Positions 8,307-18,221 of a stretch of 61,273 bases of DNA are shown here, one piece after another. The position numbers and the translations under genes were made by a program. Position 1 is the first letter of the stretch; each line of letters begins with the position of its first letter. Source of the DNA: an uncultured Alteromonadales bacterium (GTDB lineage Bacteria > Pseudomonadota > Gammaproteobacteria > Pseudomonadales > Cellvibrionaceae); assembly GCA_937864365.1 (NCBI GenBank), contig CALMJT010000147.1, forward strand, positions 1 through 61,273, read 5' to 3'. Under the pieces are notes generated by a model. The model was not told the origin of the DNA, did not search any database, and saw only the letters and a list, made by a program, of their open reading frames with translations.

Positions 8307-9974
8307 TCAATTCAAGACCTCAGACCTCTCTAGCATTTCTTTGGCGTGAGCGAGTGATTGATCAGTAAGTTCGCCGCCAATCATTCTGGCAATCTCCAGA
8401 ATCTTTTCTTCCCCTTCCAGTATTCTCAATCGGCTCGAAACCTGCTTTTTGCCTAATTGCTTCTCAACTTGTAGGTGGTGGTGTGCTTTAGCGGCAACCT
8501 GTCCAAGATGAGTTACGCAAATCACTTGGCCGCGTTTGCCCAAAGTTCTTAGCAGTGCGCCGACAACATCGGCGGTAGCGCCGCCAATGCCTACGTCCAC
8601 TTCGTCAAATACCAAGGTTGGAATACGCGAGGTTTTTGCGGCAACCACCACAATGGCCAAGCTGATGCGCGACAGTTCGCCACCGGAGGCTATTTTGGCT
8701 AGAGATTTCGGTTCGCTGCCGGGGTTGGTGCTGATTAAAAACTCTACGCTTTCTAATCCGTGACTGGATGGTTGTTCGTGCTGATCATGCAGCGTGACGG
8801 CAAAGCGCGCGTTGGCCATGGAAAGCTTCTTGAGTTGCGCGTTCACGGCTTTACTCAGTTTTGCTGAGCTTTGCTCACGTGCCTTGGTAAGGTCTTGGGC
8901 AAGGGCAAAAAAGGTATCGCGCAGTTGAATTTCTTGGGTTTCGAGTTCGGCGAGCTTTTCGATACTGGCGAGGTTATCCAGTTCTTCTTGCAGCTTCTCA
9001 TGCAGCTCGATGAGTTCGGTTGGGTGCACGCGATGTTTTCGCGCACATTGATAAATATCCGAAAGGCGCTGTTCGATTTCTTCGAGCTTTGCCGGATCAA
9101 CACCGGTGGCATCGACAAAATGCGATACCGCGTGTGACGCTTCTTGGATTTGAATTTCGGCGCTGGTCAGTAATTCAACCGCTTCTTTGATGGCTGCGTG
9201 GTCAATATCAATCTTGTTGAGCTGCGTAAGTGCGTGGTGAATTTGGGTCTCTAAGCCTTGCTCGTCACCGCTGCACAACTCCATCACCTGTTGGCAGGTG
9301 AGTAGATGCGACTCGGCATTGGCCAACTGCTTTTGTTGCTGTTCTAATTCTTTAAGCTCACCGCTTTTCAGGTCAATAAGATCCAGTTCTTCTACCTGAA
9401 ATTGCAGCAGTTGTTGTCGATTAGCGATTTCTTCGCTGGCTTGTAACAGTTGATCGAGCTTGGCGCGCAGAGCTTTCCAGCGACCAAACGCTTCTTGAGT
9501 TTGTTCGGCTAGAGCGATGTGACCGCCGTAGGCGTCGAGCAAAAGTCGGTGAGTATCTTTTCGCAGTAGCGATTGGTGCTCGTGCTGGCTGTGAATGTCG
9601 ATCAGCATATCGCCCAGTTCACGCAGCTGGCTCATGGTGGCCGGTTGACCGTTGATGTAGCCGCGAGAACGCCCTTCGCTGGTGATAACGCGACGAAGAA
9701 TACACTCGTTGTCGCTGTCGATATCCAGCTCTTTCAACCAAGCTTTGGCATCCGGCGTTTTGCTCACATCAAAGGTCGCGGTGATTTCTGCCTTGGCAGA
9801 ACCTTCGCGTACTTTTTCGCCGTCGCCTCTGTCGCCCAGAGCCAAGCCTAGGGCGTCGAGCATAATGGATTTACCTGCACCGGTTTCGCCGGTTAATGCT
9901 GTCATCCCTTCGTGCAGCTCTAAATCGAGCTTATCGACGAGGGTGAAGTTTTGGATGCTCAAGTGCGTTAACAC
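8307..9974 (-). CDS. recN: DNA repair protein RecN
   Basis: RecN is an SMC-like ATPase that acts in double-strand-break repair. The 555-residue protein has a Walker A (GETGAGKS, residues 29-36), a long coiled-coil middle, an ABC signature (LASGGELSRISLAI) and a Walker B (VFDEVDVGIGG). It converges on fur, with 27 bases between stops. In many bacteria recN is LexA-controlled, but I could not see a clear CTG-N10-CAG box in the 294 bases before its start. Confidence 0.96.
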   Translation of the reverse strand: MLTHLSIQNFTLVDKLDLELHEGMTALTGETGAGKSIMLDALGLALGDRGDGEKVREGSAKAEITATFDVSKTPDAKAWLKELDIDSDNECILRRVITSEGRSRGYINGQPATMSQLRELGDMLIDIHSQHEHQSLLRKDTHRLLLDAYGGHIALAEQTQEAFGRWKALRAKLDQLLQASEEIANRQQLLQFQVEELDLIDLKSGELKELEQQQKQLANAESHLLTCQQVMELCSGDEQGLETQIHHALTQLNKIDIDHAAIKEAVELLTSAEIQIQEASHAVSHFVDATGVDPAKLEEIEQRLSDIYQCARKHRVHPTELIELHEKLQEELDNLASIEKLAELETQEIQLRDTFFALAQDLTKAREQSSAKLSKAVNAQLKKLSMANARFAVTLHDQHEQPSSHGLESVEFLISTNPGSEPKSLAKIASGGELSRISLAIVVVAAKTSRIPTLVFDEVDVGIGGATADVVGALLRTLGKRGQVICVTHLGQVAAKAHHHLQVEKQLGKKQVSSRLRILEGEEKILEIARMIGGELTDQSLAHAKEMLERSEVLN

Positions 9975-10268
9975 AAAACAACCTTCCTTTAAGAATTGAA
10001 CTCGGAAAATCCCGAAAAACGATGAGCGTTTTATACCTTAATTGCTGATTTGCTACTAGCGATTGACCCCGCTATTAAACGTAGCGCAAAGACTTAAAAG
10101 GTTTTAACAATATTTCTGCATTGAAGAACATCGATGTACAAGACTGCAAATTTTCGCAAAACAAATCCATTTTGCGTGGCTATTTGCCCTTGAAGCGGCA
10201 AGCCCTGTCCCCATATTAGGGGCATTCATCGATTAAAACTTTAATCCTCTCAGATATCGGAGTGTCAG
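9975..10268. other. Divergent recN/grpE promoter region
   Basis: These 294 bases carry the sigma32-type promoter for grpE (10187-10217). I see no other gene and no convincing LexA operator for recN. Confidence 0.5.
10187..10217 (+). promoter_or_regulatory. Sigma32 (heat-shock) promoter for grpE
   Basis: CCCTTGAAG (-35) and CCCCATATT (-10) are separated by 13 bases. This is an almost exact match to the RpoH consensus (CCCTTGAA, 13-15 bases, CCCCATnT). It lies about 50 bases before the grpE start. Confidence 0.88.
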
Positions 10269-10841
10269 GTGTCTAACGAAGAAAAAACCACTTCTCAAGA
10301 ACAAGAAGAAATCTTAAACCCAGAAGTTGAACTCGCCTCTGAGCAAACCGAAGAGAGCGCAGCACAATCTTCAGGTGACGAAATGCAAGCGCGTGTCGAA
10401 GAACTTGAAGCGCAATTGGCAATGGCAAAAGACGACGTATTGCGTGCGCAGGCCGAAATTCTTAATGTTCGCCGTCGCAGCGAACAAGATGTTGAAAAAG
10501 CGCATAAATTTGCCGTTGAGAAGTTTGCCAAAGACATGCTTAACGTTGCAGACAATTTAGAGCGTGCCGTGCAGTCGTTTGAATCTAACGATGAAGCGTC
10601 AAAACCTTTGTTAGAAGGTGTCGAGTTAACGCTTAAAACCCTAACCGATGCTTTGGCAAATAATAATCTTGAGATCGTTGATCCGCACGGTCAGCCGTTT
10701 GATCCGAATCTTCACCAGGCAATGGCGATGGTTGAAAACCCAGACGTCGAGCCAAATACCGTTATTAATGTCTTCCAAAAGGGTTACACCCTGCATGGTC
10801 GCTTGGTGCGCCCGGCAATGGTTGTAGTTTCTAAAGCATAA
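10269..10841 (+). CDS. grpE: Nucleotide exchange factor GrpE
   Basis: GrpE is the cytoplasmic exchange factor that releases ADP from DnaK. The 190-residue protein has an acidic, disordered N-terminus, a long helix (about residues 40-95, with [20 protein letters not shown]) and the C-terminal beta domain ending [13 protein letters not shown]. It starts at GTG 10269 with an AGGTG-type site nearby. It precedes dnaK and dnaJ and has its own sigma32-type promoter. A copy of the 155-bp repeat separates it from dnaK, and that copy's first hairpin follows the grpE stop within 15 bases. Confidence 0.96.
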   Translation: MSNEEKTTSQEQEEILNPEVELASEQTEESAAQSSGDEMQARVEELEAQLAMAKDDVLRAQAEILNVRRRSEQDVEKAHKFAVEKFAKDMLNVADNLERAVQSFESNDEASKPLLEGVELTLKTLTDALANNNLEIVDPHGQPFDPNLHQAMAMVENPDVEPNTVINVFQKGYTLHGRLVRPAMVVVSKA

Positions 10842-10849
10842 CTGTGTAT

Positions 10850-11010
10850 AGAGCCCTCTCACCAACTCAATCTCGATTGAGCGAGAGGGTAGAAATTGAT
10901 ACCGATACTGCGATTTTTAATTTCTTCACAATTTCAGTCACTTATCGTTATTGAAGTTGGCGGCAGCTATGAGCGCTGCTAAAAACTCTGGGTTGATTGG
11001 AGTTTTCTGT
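10850..11010 (+). repeat. 155-bp multi-hairpin repeat, copy 3 (full length, compensated stems)
   Basis: It lies between grpE and dnaK. Hairpin 1 is rebuilt with different bases: CCCTCTC pairs with GAGAGGG, and CTCAAT with ATTGAG inside it. Hairpin 4 reads GGCAGC/GCTGCT instead of CGACAC/GTGTCG. The central segment (TTTCTTCACAATTTCAGTCACTTATCG) and the 3' hairpin (CTCTGGGTTGATTGGAG) still match the family. Hairpin 1 may also serve as the grpE terminator. Confidence 0.85.
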
Positions 11011-11041
11011 AAATAAACACAAACTTCTTGGCGCTTTTAGT

Positions 11042-11070
11042 CTTGAAATAAATTTGCCCGCGCCAATATA
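11042..11070 (+). promoter_or_regulatory. Probable sigma32 promoter for dnaK
   Basis: CTTGAAA (11042-11048) is followed after 12 bases by CGCCAATATA (11061-11070), resembling the RpoH -35 and -10. It is about 90 bases before the dnaK ATG. Confidence 0.7.
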
Positions 11071-11159
11071 GACAACAAGCAAAAATGCCCGAGCGCAAAC
11101 ACAAGCTCAACCAACAAATACTGTAAAAGTTAAAGTAAAAAATTTTTTGGAGATAACAG

Positions 11160-13082
11160 ATGGCCAAAATTATTGGTATCGACCTGGGTACAACCAACTC
11201 TTGTGTGTGTGTGCTTGAAGGTGACAAGGCAAAAGTAATTGAAAACTCCGAGGGTGATCGCACTACACCATCGATCGTTGCATTTACCGATGATAACGAA
11301 GTTTTAGTAGGACAAAGCGCTAAGCGCCAAGCCGTAACCAACCCGACCAATACCTTGTTTGCGGTAAAACGTTTGATCGGTCGTAAATTTACCGATGGCG
11401 TTGTGCAAAAAGATATTTCCATGGTGCCTTACAAAATTGTTGCGGCAGACAATGGCGATGCGTGGGTAGAAGTAAAAGGCGATAAAAAAGCACCCCCACA
11501 AATTTCGGCTGAAGTTTTGAAAAAAATGAAAAAAACCGCCGAAGACTATTTGGGTGAGACTGTAACTGAAGCGGTAATTACCGTTCCTGCTTACTTTAAC
11601 GATAGCCAACGTCAAGCCACTAAAGACGCCGGTAGAATTGCTGGCCTTGAAGTAAAACGTATCATCAACGAACCAACCGCGGCAGCACTTGCTTACGGTA
11701 TGGACAAAGCCAAAGGCGATCGCACCATTGCAGTTTACGACTTGGGTGGTGGTACCTTCGATATTTCGATCATTGAAATTGCCGACGTAGACGGCGAGCA
11801 TCAATTCGAAGTATTGGCGACTAACGGTGATACATTCTTAGGTGGTGAAGATTTCGACCTACGCTTGATCGAATATTTGGCCGCAGAGTTTAAAAAGTCT
11901 AACGGCATTGATCTGCACAACGATCCGCTTGCGTTACAACGTTTAAAAGAAGCGGCTGAGAAAGCTAAGATCGAATTGTCTTCTAGTCAACAAACCGAAG
12001 TGAACCTACCGTACATCACTGCTGATGCAACCGGTCCAAAACACTTGGTGGTTAAGTTGACTCGCGCCAAGCTTGAGTCTTTGGTAGAAGATCTTGTGAT
12101 CAATTCTCTTGCACCGGTAAAACAAGCGCTTGAAGACGCAGACCTTTCAACCTCTCAGATTGACGACGTTATTCTGGTGGGTGGTCAAACTCGTATGCCT
12201 TTGGTGCAAGCGAAAGTTGCTGAGTTCTTTGGTAAAGAAGCGCGTCGTGACGTCAACCCAGACGAAGCCGTTGCAATGGGTGCGGCAATTCAAGGTGCGG
12301 TACTGTCTGGCGATGTTAAAGACGTATTGTTGCTTGACGTAACTCCGTTGACTCTTGGTATCGAAACCATGGGTGGCGTTGCTACACCATTGATTGAGAA
12401 AAACACCACGATTCCTACCAAGAAATCACAAGTGTTCTCAACAGCGGATGACAACCAAACTGCGGTAACCATTCACGTCGTTCAAGGTGAGCGTAAGCAA
12501 GCGGCACAGAACAAATCCTTGGGCCGTTTCGACTTGGCCGACATTCCGCCTGCGCCACGTGGTATGCCGCAAATCGAAGTAACTTTCGATATCGACGCTA
12601 ACGGTATTTTGAACGTAAGCGCGAAAGACAAGGCAACCGGTAAAGAGCAATCGATCGTTATCAAAGCGTCTTCTGGCTTGAGCGATGATGAAATCGAAAA
12701 AATGGTACGCGACGCTGAAGCTAACGCCGAAGCTGATAAAGCCTTCGAAGCTTTGGTCACCGCTCGCAACCAATTGGATGGTTTGATCAGTGCAACGCGT
12801 AAGACTTTGACCGAAGCCGGTGATAAAGCGACCGCAGACGAAAAATCTGCCATCGAAGCAGCCATCGCTGAAGCAGAAACCGCAGTTAAAGGTGATGACA
12901 AAGCGGCAATGGAAGCAGCGACGGCCAAGCTTACCGAGGCCTCTGGTTCTCTTGCACAAAAAATGTACGCAGAGCAGACGGCGCAGCAGGGTGGCCAGGC
13001 AGGTTCTGGCACCACTGACAACAAAGCCGACGATGGCGTTGTTGACGCTGAGTTCGAAGAAGTTAAAGACGACAAAAAGTAA
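11160..13082 (+). CDS. dnaK: Chaperone DnaK (Hsp70)
   Basis: DnaK is the ATP-driven Hsp70 chaperone of the cytoplasm. The 640-residue length is standard. The N-terminal ATPase has [12 protein letters not shown] and the phosphate loop [11 protein letters not shown]. The interdomain linker [15 protein letters not shown] is present, followed by the substrate-binding domain. The C-terminus ends in the usual acidic tail ([12 protein letters not shown]). GGAGATAACAG lies before the ATG at 11160. Its sigma32-type promoter and the adjacent grpE and dnaJ give a complete chaperone set. Confidence 0.98.
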   Translation: MAKIIGIDLGTTNSCVCVLEGDKAKVIENSEGDRTTPSIVAFTDDNEVLVGQSAKRQAVTNPTNTLFAVKRLIGRKFTDGVVQKDISMVPYKIVAADNGDAWVEVKGDKKAPPQISAEVLKKMKKTAEDYLGETVTEAVITVPAYFNDSQRQATKDAGRIAGLEVKRIINEPTAAALAYGMDKAKGDRTIAVYDLGGGTFDISIIEIADVDGEHQFEVLATNGDTFLGGEDFDLRLIEYLAAEFKKSNGIDLHNDPLALQRLKEAAEKAKIELSSSQQTEVNLPYITADATGPKHLVVKLTRAKLESLVEDLVINSLAPVKQALEDADLSTSQIDDVILVGGQTRMPLVQAKVAEFFGKEARRDVNPDEAVAMGAAIQGAVLSGDVKDVLLLDVTPLTLGIETMGGVATPLIEKNTTIPTKKSQVFSTADDNQTAVTIHVVQGERKQAAQNKSLGRFDLADIPPAPRGMPQIEVTFDIDANGILNVSAKDKATGKEQSIVIKASSGLSDDEIEKMVRDAEANAEADKAFEALVTARNQLDGLISATRKTLTEAGDKATADEKSAIEAAIAEAETAVKGDDKAAMEAATAKLTEASGSLAQKMYAEQTAQQGGQAGSGTTDNKADDGVVDAEFEEVKDDKK

Positions 13083-13120
13083 GTCGTTTGGCGACAGCCA
13101 ACTTCGACGCAGCAGTTATT

Positions 13121-13149
13121 CACCAACGCGGGCATGCCCGCGTTTGGTG
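13121..13149 (+). terminator. Strong hairpin after dnaK
   Basis: The arms CGCGGGC and GCCCGCG meet almost without a loop, extended by CACCAA/TTTGGTG. No T-run follows, so it may be a partial terminator or mRNA-stabilising hairpin that allows read-through to dnaJ. Two smaller hairpins (13186-13203 and 13210-13224) lie further along the dnaK-dnaJ spacer. Confidence 0.55.
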
Positions 13150-13315
13150 TTTGTAAAAGACCTCTATTTTTTACTCAAAGCCAGCCAATGCTAATCGTTG
13201 GTTTTGAGAGGTTCTGATAGAACCAAATATTTAGCGCCTCAACGACGTAATCTGAGTGAGATCACTGGTTGCTGAGGTATCTACCAACCCAAACACCACG
13301 CAGAATACAAACTCC

Positions 13316-14434
13316 ATGTCTAAACGTGATTATTACGAAATTCTTGGCGTAGACAAAAGCGTCTCTGAAAAAGATCTGAAAAAAGCTTACCGCCGCGTGG
13401 CAATGAAATACCACCCGGACCGCAATCCCGACGACGCTGCTGCTGAAGACAAGTTCAAAGAAGCTTCCGAAGCATACGAAGTGCTTTCGGATGCGCAAAA
13501 ACGTGCTGCTTACGATCAATACGGACACGCCGGTGTGGATAACAGCGCTGGCGGCGCCGGTGGTGGTTACAGTAACTTCAGTGACATCTTTGGCGATGTT
13601 TTTGGCGATATCTTTGGTGGCGGGCGCGGTGGTCGTGGAGGTCCAGCGCGAGGCTCAGACCTTCGCTATACCCTAGATCTCGATTTGGAAGATGCCGTGC
13701 GCGGTACTACGGTGAAGATCAAAGTGCCAACTTTGGTTTCTTGTAGTACTTGTGATGGTTCCGGTGCCAAAAAAGGTTCTTCGCCTAAAACCTGTACCAC
13801 CTGTGGTGGTCATGGTCAGGTGAGAATGCAGCAAGGCTTTTTCTCGGTTCAGCAAACCTGTCCGAACTGTCGCGGCAGCGGCAAAATCATTTCAGATCCT
13901 TGTAATAGCTGTCACGGTCAGGGACGCGTTGAAGAAACCAAAACTCTCTCGGTAAAAGTGCCTGCTGGCGTTGATTCTGGCGATCGAATTCGTCTCGCCG
14001 GTGAAGGCGAAGCGGGCGCTGATGGTGGTCCATCCGGTGATTTGTACGTACAAATGTCGATTCGCCAACATCCAATCTTCGAGCGTGAAGGAAACAATCT
14101 ATACTGTGAAGTACCGATTGGTTTTGTGGATGCGGCATTGGGTGGTGAGATTGAAGTTCCTACTCTGGATGGGCGCGTAAAATTGAAGATACCCGAAGGT
14201 ACTCAAACCGGAAAATTATTCCGTTTGCGTGGCAAAGGTGTTGTTCCGGTGCGCGGTGGTGCAACCGGAGATTTGATGTGCCGAGTGTTGGTTGAAACCC
14301 CCGTAAACCTTTCGAGCAAACAAAAAGAGCTACTGCGTGAGTTTCAGGGCCTAGTCGAAGGCGACAAACACAGCCCAAAACAAAGTAGCTGGTTTGAAGG
14401 AATGAAAAATTTCTTCGGCGATATGAAGCTGTAA
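13316..14434 (+). CDS. dnaJ: Chaperone protein DnaJ (Hsp40)
   Basis: DnaJ delivers substrates to DnaK and stimulates its ATPase. The 372-residue type I protein has a J domain with HPD at residues 33-35 and a Gly/Phe-rich linker (about 75-110). Four zinc-binding CxxCxGxG repeats follow ([32 protein letters not shown]), then the C-terminal domains. The frame is open from 13256, but the family start MSKRDYYE corresponds to ATG 13316. The site before it is weak, so a GTG start at 13256 cannot be fully excluded. Confidence 0.96.
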   Translation: MSKRDYYEILGVDKSVSEKDLKKAYRRVAMKYHPDRNPDDAAAEDKFKEASEAYEVLSDAQKRAAYDQYGHAGVDNSAGGAGGGYSNFSDIFGDVFGDIFGGGRGGRGGPARGSDLRYTLDLDLEDAVRGTTVKIKVPTLVSCSTCDGSGAKKGSSPKTCTTCGGHGQVRMQQGFFSVQQTCPNCRGSGKIISDPCNSCHGQGRVEETKTLSVKVPAGVDSGDRIRLAGEGEAGADGGPSGDLYVQMSIRQHPIFEREGNNLYCEVPIGFVDAALGGEIEVPTLDGRVKLKIPEGTQTGKLFRLRGKGVVPVRGGATGDLMCRVLVETPVNLSSKQKELLREFQGLVEGDKHSPKQSSWFEGMKNFFGDMKL

Positions 14435-14449
14435 GTACGCGGAGGGTTT

Positions 14450-15265
14450 ATGACAACAAATATCGCAATTACCGGTGCAACCGGGCGCATGGGTAAAATG
14501 CTGGTACAGGCTGTACATTCAGACAAAACCGTTAATTTGTCCGCCGCAATTGTTCGTCCGGGTTCATCGGATATGGGCAAAGATGCAGGTGAAATAGCCG
14601 GTTTGGGTCGGTTGGGTGTACCTCTGTTGAGCGAGCTGATTTCGGTCATGGGCAGAGCCAATGCCTTAATTGATTTCTCCACGCCAAGCGCCACCATTGC
14701 CAATGCAGAAGTTTGTGCCGATCTTGGTAAAGCCATGGTCATTGGTACTACCGGATTTAGTGATGCCGATCGCGAAGTATTAAAAGAGCTTTCCACGAGA
14801 GCGCCTATTTGCTTGTCGGCCAACTACAGTACCGGGCTCAATATTACGCTGAAGTTGCTAGAAATGGCTTCTAAGTCGATGGGCGAAGACATTGATATCG
14901 AAATAGTCGAAGCCCATCACCGCCACAAGGTAGATGCGCCTTCGGGAACGGCGTTGGCTATGGGGCAAGTAGTCGCTAAAGCGCGTAATTTAGAGTTTAG
15001 CGAGTTCGCGGTATTTGCCCGTGAAGGTATTACCGGAGCTAGACGAAAAGATACCATCGGTTTTTCGACCATTCGTGGTGGCGACATTATTGGTGATCAC
15101 ACCGTCATGTTTTTGGCCGATGGTGAACGTGTTGAAATTACGCATAAGGCATCGAGCCGAATGGCGTTTGCGCACGGCGCCGTACGAGCGGCTGTTTGGC
15201 TTGCCAAGCAACCTCCCGGTCTTTACAACATGCAGGATGTTTTAGGCATAAGAAACTCTAATTAA
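14450..15265 (+). CDS. dapB: 4-hydroxy-tetrahydrodipicolinate reductase DapB
   Basis: DapB uses NAD(P)H to reduce the dihydrodipicolinate precursor in the diaminopimelate/lysine pathway. The 271-residue protein has the Rossmann start ([15 protein letters not shown]), GTTGFSD, and the active-site segment [16 protein letters not shown] good ribosome-binding site (GGAGGG) precedes ATG 14450, 15 bases after the dnaJ stop. The last codons and the TAA stop (15263-15265) overlap the terminal inverted repeat of a reverse copy of the 155-bp element, so the extreme C-terminus (about five residues) may be element-derived. Confidence 0.96.
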   Translation: MTTNIAITGATGRMGKMLVQAVHSDKTVNLSAAIVRPGSSDMGKDAGEIAGLGRLGVPLLSELISVMGRANALIDFSTPSATIANAEVCADLGKAMVIGTTGFSDADREVLKELSTRAPICLSANYSTGLNITLKLLEMASKSMGEDIDIEIVEAHHRHKVDAPSGTALAMGQVVAKARNLEFSEFAVFAREGITGARRKDTIGFSTIRGGDIIGDHTVMFLADGERVEITHKASSRMAFAHGAVRAAVWLAKQPPGLYNMQDVLGIRNSN

Positions 15266-15415
15266 TCCTCCAATTAATTTAGAGTCTCCTGTTACTCAAG
15301 GATGAGTTGTTCATTTCAAAGGCTGTTAACAATAGAAATTGTTAAGAAGCTGGAAGTTGTATGATCCATTTCTGTCTTCTGATTAAGTTATGGATGAGTT
15401 AATCAGAAGTTCCTA
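15249..15415 (-). repeat. 155-bp multi-hairpin repeat, copy 4 (reverse, full length)
   Basis: Read on the minus strand it starts with CTAGGAACTTCTGATTAACT and ends near TTAGAGTTTCTTA inside the dapB stop region. Its hairpin 4 (ACTCA/TGAGT) differs from the consensus by paired changes. It overlaps the last dapB codons by about 17 bases. Confidence 0.8.
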
Positions 15416-16068
15416 GACAAGAATCATTTGTAATTTGGCAAAGTACTTATTTTTAGCAATAAGCTTTTTTAGTAATAAGTGTTTTGCTTTATGCGCTCGA
15501 TTTTTCTCTCAGATTCTTTTTATATTTTTTACTCTTCATTTTGTTTGTCGCTAGCTGTTTTAGATCGCTAACTGTTATATCTCTAACTGACAAATGACTT
15601 CAAACACCGATGTAAACGCATTTAAGCCTTTAAATGGGCAGAACTTGCTTTTAACATCGTTTTTAAATCGTCGATGTCTGTCTGATCTCAGTAAATAACT
15701 CATCAAATTTTTAATTAGAGAAAACTTTAATTAACCCAGAGTTTTTAGCAATCTAAGGAAGTGTCGCTAATTTCAAGAATATTAAGTGTTTGAAATGGTG
15801 AAGAAATTGACCATCGAGTTTTCTATTTCTGTTCTCTGATTAAATCATCAGGGTGTTAATCAGGGTTTCCTAAAGTTTTCTTGGTCACTCAATTTTCTGT
15901 CACGGAATTTTTGAGATTCTCTATTTCACGACTAATCTAAAGTGTGCAATCACTCAAGTAATTGTGTTTATAGGCGATAAATATTACATAAACCAGTTAC
16001 TTGTATGGCTTGATTAGAACTCAAGATCAATTTCTTGAGTATTTGGCTTGTTAGAGGCGCATCGTTAT
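15416..16068. other. Gene-free region between dapB and a chemoreceptor gene
   Basis: Apart from repeat copies 4 and 5, this AT-rich region shows no convincing gene. The chemoreceptor promoter must lie after copy 5 (15873-16068). I see no clear -35/-10 pair. Confidence 0.4.
15717..15872 (-). repeat. 155-bp multi-hairpin repeat, copy 5 (reverse, full length)
   Basis: On the minus strand it reads TAGGAAACCCTGATTAACAC at the left end, keeps AGCGACACTTCC, and ends CTCTGGGTTAATT. It has the same orientation as copy 4, about 300 bases away, upstream of a chemoreceptor gene. Confidence 0.88.
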
Positions 16069-17601
16069 ATGGGAAATCTCTCACTAAAATTAAAAATCAC
16101 TCTTGGTATTACACTCACCAGTGTGCTCGCAGTCATTGTCTCCGTGTGGTTACAAGTTCAGTCTCATAATGCTGTGTTGGAAAAATCGATTATTTCCGAC
16201 AGTGAGTCTTTATTCGAAATATTGAATGATGCACTCGCCCTTGAGGTGGCTGAAAGAGACGTTGACGGTATTAGACAGGAATTTGTTGCTGCGACCAATA
16301 GCCCTACAGTTAATGCTGTTATTTTATATGATACCTCTGGCAAGCCGGTTCACTGGTCAACTAAGAATGGGTTCGGTGCGCAAATGCCTCCCGGTGCGTC
16401 CAACGAGCTTGGGGTGTTCCAGCGTAATAGCGAGTATGTGATTAATCGATCCATATTGAATGGCGGCAATGTCGTTGGCAGCCTGTATGTTGCTTTCGAC
16501 CATTCTGAGTTGGGCGAGTTGTTGTCTGAATCAATTACTCAAGGTTTTATTTTGGTGGCGATAATTGCTGCAATTTCCGTGGGTGTGGCAATGTTTGTCA
16601 GTAACTCGGTGGCGGGGAATCTCTCTCAGGTGGTTGATACCTTGCGTGATATGGCAGAGGGGCAAGGTGATCTTACTAAGCGCATTGAGATTAATTCCAA
16701 CGATCAGATTGGTGAAATTGGCCATTGGTTTAATATTTTTATCCAGCGTATTCACAGTATTGTTAGCGATTTTTCGTCTACCGCAAACCGATTAGAGTCA
16801 GCTTCGCAAATGTTAATGAGTTCTACCGCAGAAACTGAACGCGGTGTTGGGCGTCAGCAATCTGAAGTGCAACAGGTGGCAAATGCCATTCGAGAAATGG
16901 CTAGCGTAGTTGCCGACGTTTCGCAAAATGTTGCTGAGACTGCCGAAAATGCTGAACAGGCCGATAGAGAAGCCTCAAACGGTCGGCAGGTGGTATTTAA
17001 CGCCATGCGCCAAATTGAAAGTCTTGCCAGTGATATTAACAACGCTTCCGATGTGATTGATCGGTTGCGTCAAGAGACCGATAACATTGGTTCAGTCCTT
17101 GATGTTATTCGTGGTATTGCCGAGCAAACCAATCTTTTAGCACTAAACGCGGCCATCGAGGCCGCCCGCGCTGGTGAGCAAGGACGAGGTTTTGCCGTTG
17201 TGGCCGATGAGGTCAGAACCTTAGCGTCACGCACACAAAGTTCTACCCAAGAAATTCAAGAAATGATTGAACGCTTGCAAACAGGAGCCCGTGAAGCGGT
17301 TTCTATGATGAGCAAGGGTACTAACCAAGCGAAGGAATCTGTTTCACAGGCCGATGCGGCAGGACGTTCACTGGAAGCCATTACCGCCGGGGTTAGTTCT
17401 ATCAAATCGAAGACCGAGCAGGTCGCCAGTGCCGCAGAAGAACAAAGCGCCGCAACACGCGAAATTGAATCCAATATGCAAAATATATCTTCAGTGATTA
17501 AATCGGCGGCGGGTGGTGCGCGACAAATTTCGGAAAGCTCGGCGGAATTGGCCAGCTTGTCTTCAAGCATGACTAAGATCGTTCAGCAGTTTCGAATTTA
17601 G
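16069..17601 (+). CDS. Methyl-accepting chemotaxis protein
   Basis: This is a 510-residue inner-membrane chemoreceptor. It has a first membrane segment (about 9-28), a periplasmic sensor of about 120 residues, a second membrane segment (about 151-178), a HAMP domain, and a cytoplasmic signalling coiled coil. The highly conserved tip reads [20 protein letters not shown], where CheA/CheW bind. There is no C-terminal methylesterase-docking pentapeptide. The ligand is unknown. ATG 16069 is preferred over the in-frame TTG at 16048. The gene stands alone, with repeat copies upstream. Confidence 0.93.
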   Translation: MGNLSLKLKITLGITLTSVLAVIVSVWLQVQSHNAVLEKSIISDSESLFEILNDALALEVAERDVDGIRQEFVAATNSPTVNAVILYDTSGKPVHWSTKNGFGAQMPPGASNELGVFQRNSEYVINRSILNGGNVVGSLYVAFDHSELGELLSESITQGFILVAIIAAISVGVAMFVSNSVAGNLSQVVDTLRDMAEGQGDLTKRIEINSNDQIGEIGHWFNIFIQRIHSIVSDFSSTANRLESASQMLMSSTAETERGVGRQQSEVQQVANAIREMASVVADVSQNVAETAENAEQADREASNGRQVVFNAMRQIESLASDINNASDVIDRLRQETDNIGSVLDVIRGIAEQTNLLALNAAIEAARAGEQGRGFAVVADEVRTLASRTQSSTQEIQEMIERLQTGAREAVSMMSKGTNQAKESVSQADAAGRSLEAITAGVSSIKSKTEQVASAAEEQSAATREIESNMQNISSVIKSAAGGARQISESSAELASLSSSMTKIVQQFRI

Positions 17602-17717
17602 TGTTTGAATTTACGTTTTACGTAAAATTAGCACAGTAAGTCAAAAAATAGCCGTCCACTAACATGGACAACCCGCGGGTGATTCAATAAAATGCGCCGT
17701 TAATTGAGATGCGTTGA

Positions 17718-17934
17718 ATGCTGTGGCTTGTTACCGTGAGTGTATCGCTTATCAAAAAGTTGTTATTGAATGCTGGAGTTAACGAATTTAGGTAGAAATA
17801 CCTCCAACAAACTCCTTCAAAACACGGTTGATAAGCTGGAGTCAGTAAAAGTTGGCAGCTTAAAGGTTAGTTGAAGTGATATCGCCCTGAATATCAAAAG
17901 CGAGGTGGAGCAAATGGCTTTATCTCGCTTTTTT
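17718..17934 (+). ncRNA. Candidate structured small RNA with intrinsic terminator
   Basis: Three stem-loops follow one another. The first is AGGTA-GAAA-TACCT (17790-17803), a GNRA-type tetraloop nested in GGAGTT/AACTCC. The second is AAGCTG/CAGCTT (17833-17861). The third is a terminator, AAAAGCGAG/CTCGCTTTT with a T6 run (17896-17934). No gene ends nearby except the chemoreceptor 300 bases upstream. The 5' end is a guess. I do not recognise the RNA family; three TGGAG motifs are present but too short to prove CsrA/RsmA binding. Confidence 0.35.
17896..17934 (+). terminator. Intrinsic terminator upstream of carA
   Basis: AAAAGCGAG pairs with CTCGCTTTT and is followed by six T in total. It lies about 290 bases before carA, with no annotated gene ending at it. 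Confidence 0.75.
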
Positions 17935-18221
17935 GTAAGTGCTTTTCACATTCTGCGAAACTCCAGTTTGTGCAGCACAATGGGACCTGAGGCAACGGCA
18001 TCAACTTCCAGCTAAGATTTCCCAGACATTTTGCGATCACCGTGCTTTTGCGTGGCGGTATTGCTCGGCAAAAAAATAGACGTCTACAATTTTGGTAAAT
18101 AAACGCTTTTTACAAAGCTGTTTAGACCATTACACATGAGAGAGATACGCGGTGCTGATTCTGTATTGGTGGCACCATGTTTAACAGGCTTCAATACAGA
18201 TCAGTAAGTTAGGAGGCAGCT

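Larger units (their letters stand above)
17602..18221. other. 620-base leader/intergenic region before carA
   Basis: It holds a candidate structured non-coding RNA ending in a terminator at 17934 (see that entry). Close to carA, CTGTATTG and CAATACAG (about 18161-18200) form an 8-bp inverted repeat. I see no protein gene beyond a dubious 25-codon ORF at 17718. Confidence 0.4.

Noticed and set aside
9975-10060. LexA (SOS) box upstream of recN
   Set aside because: I looked for CTG-N10-CAG with an AT-rich core and found no acceptable match.
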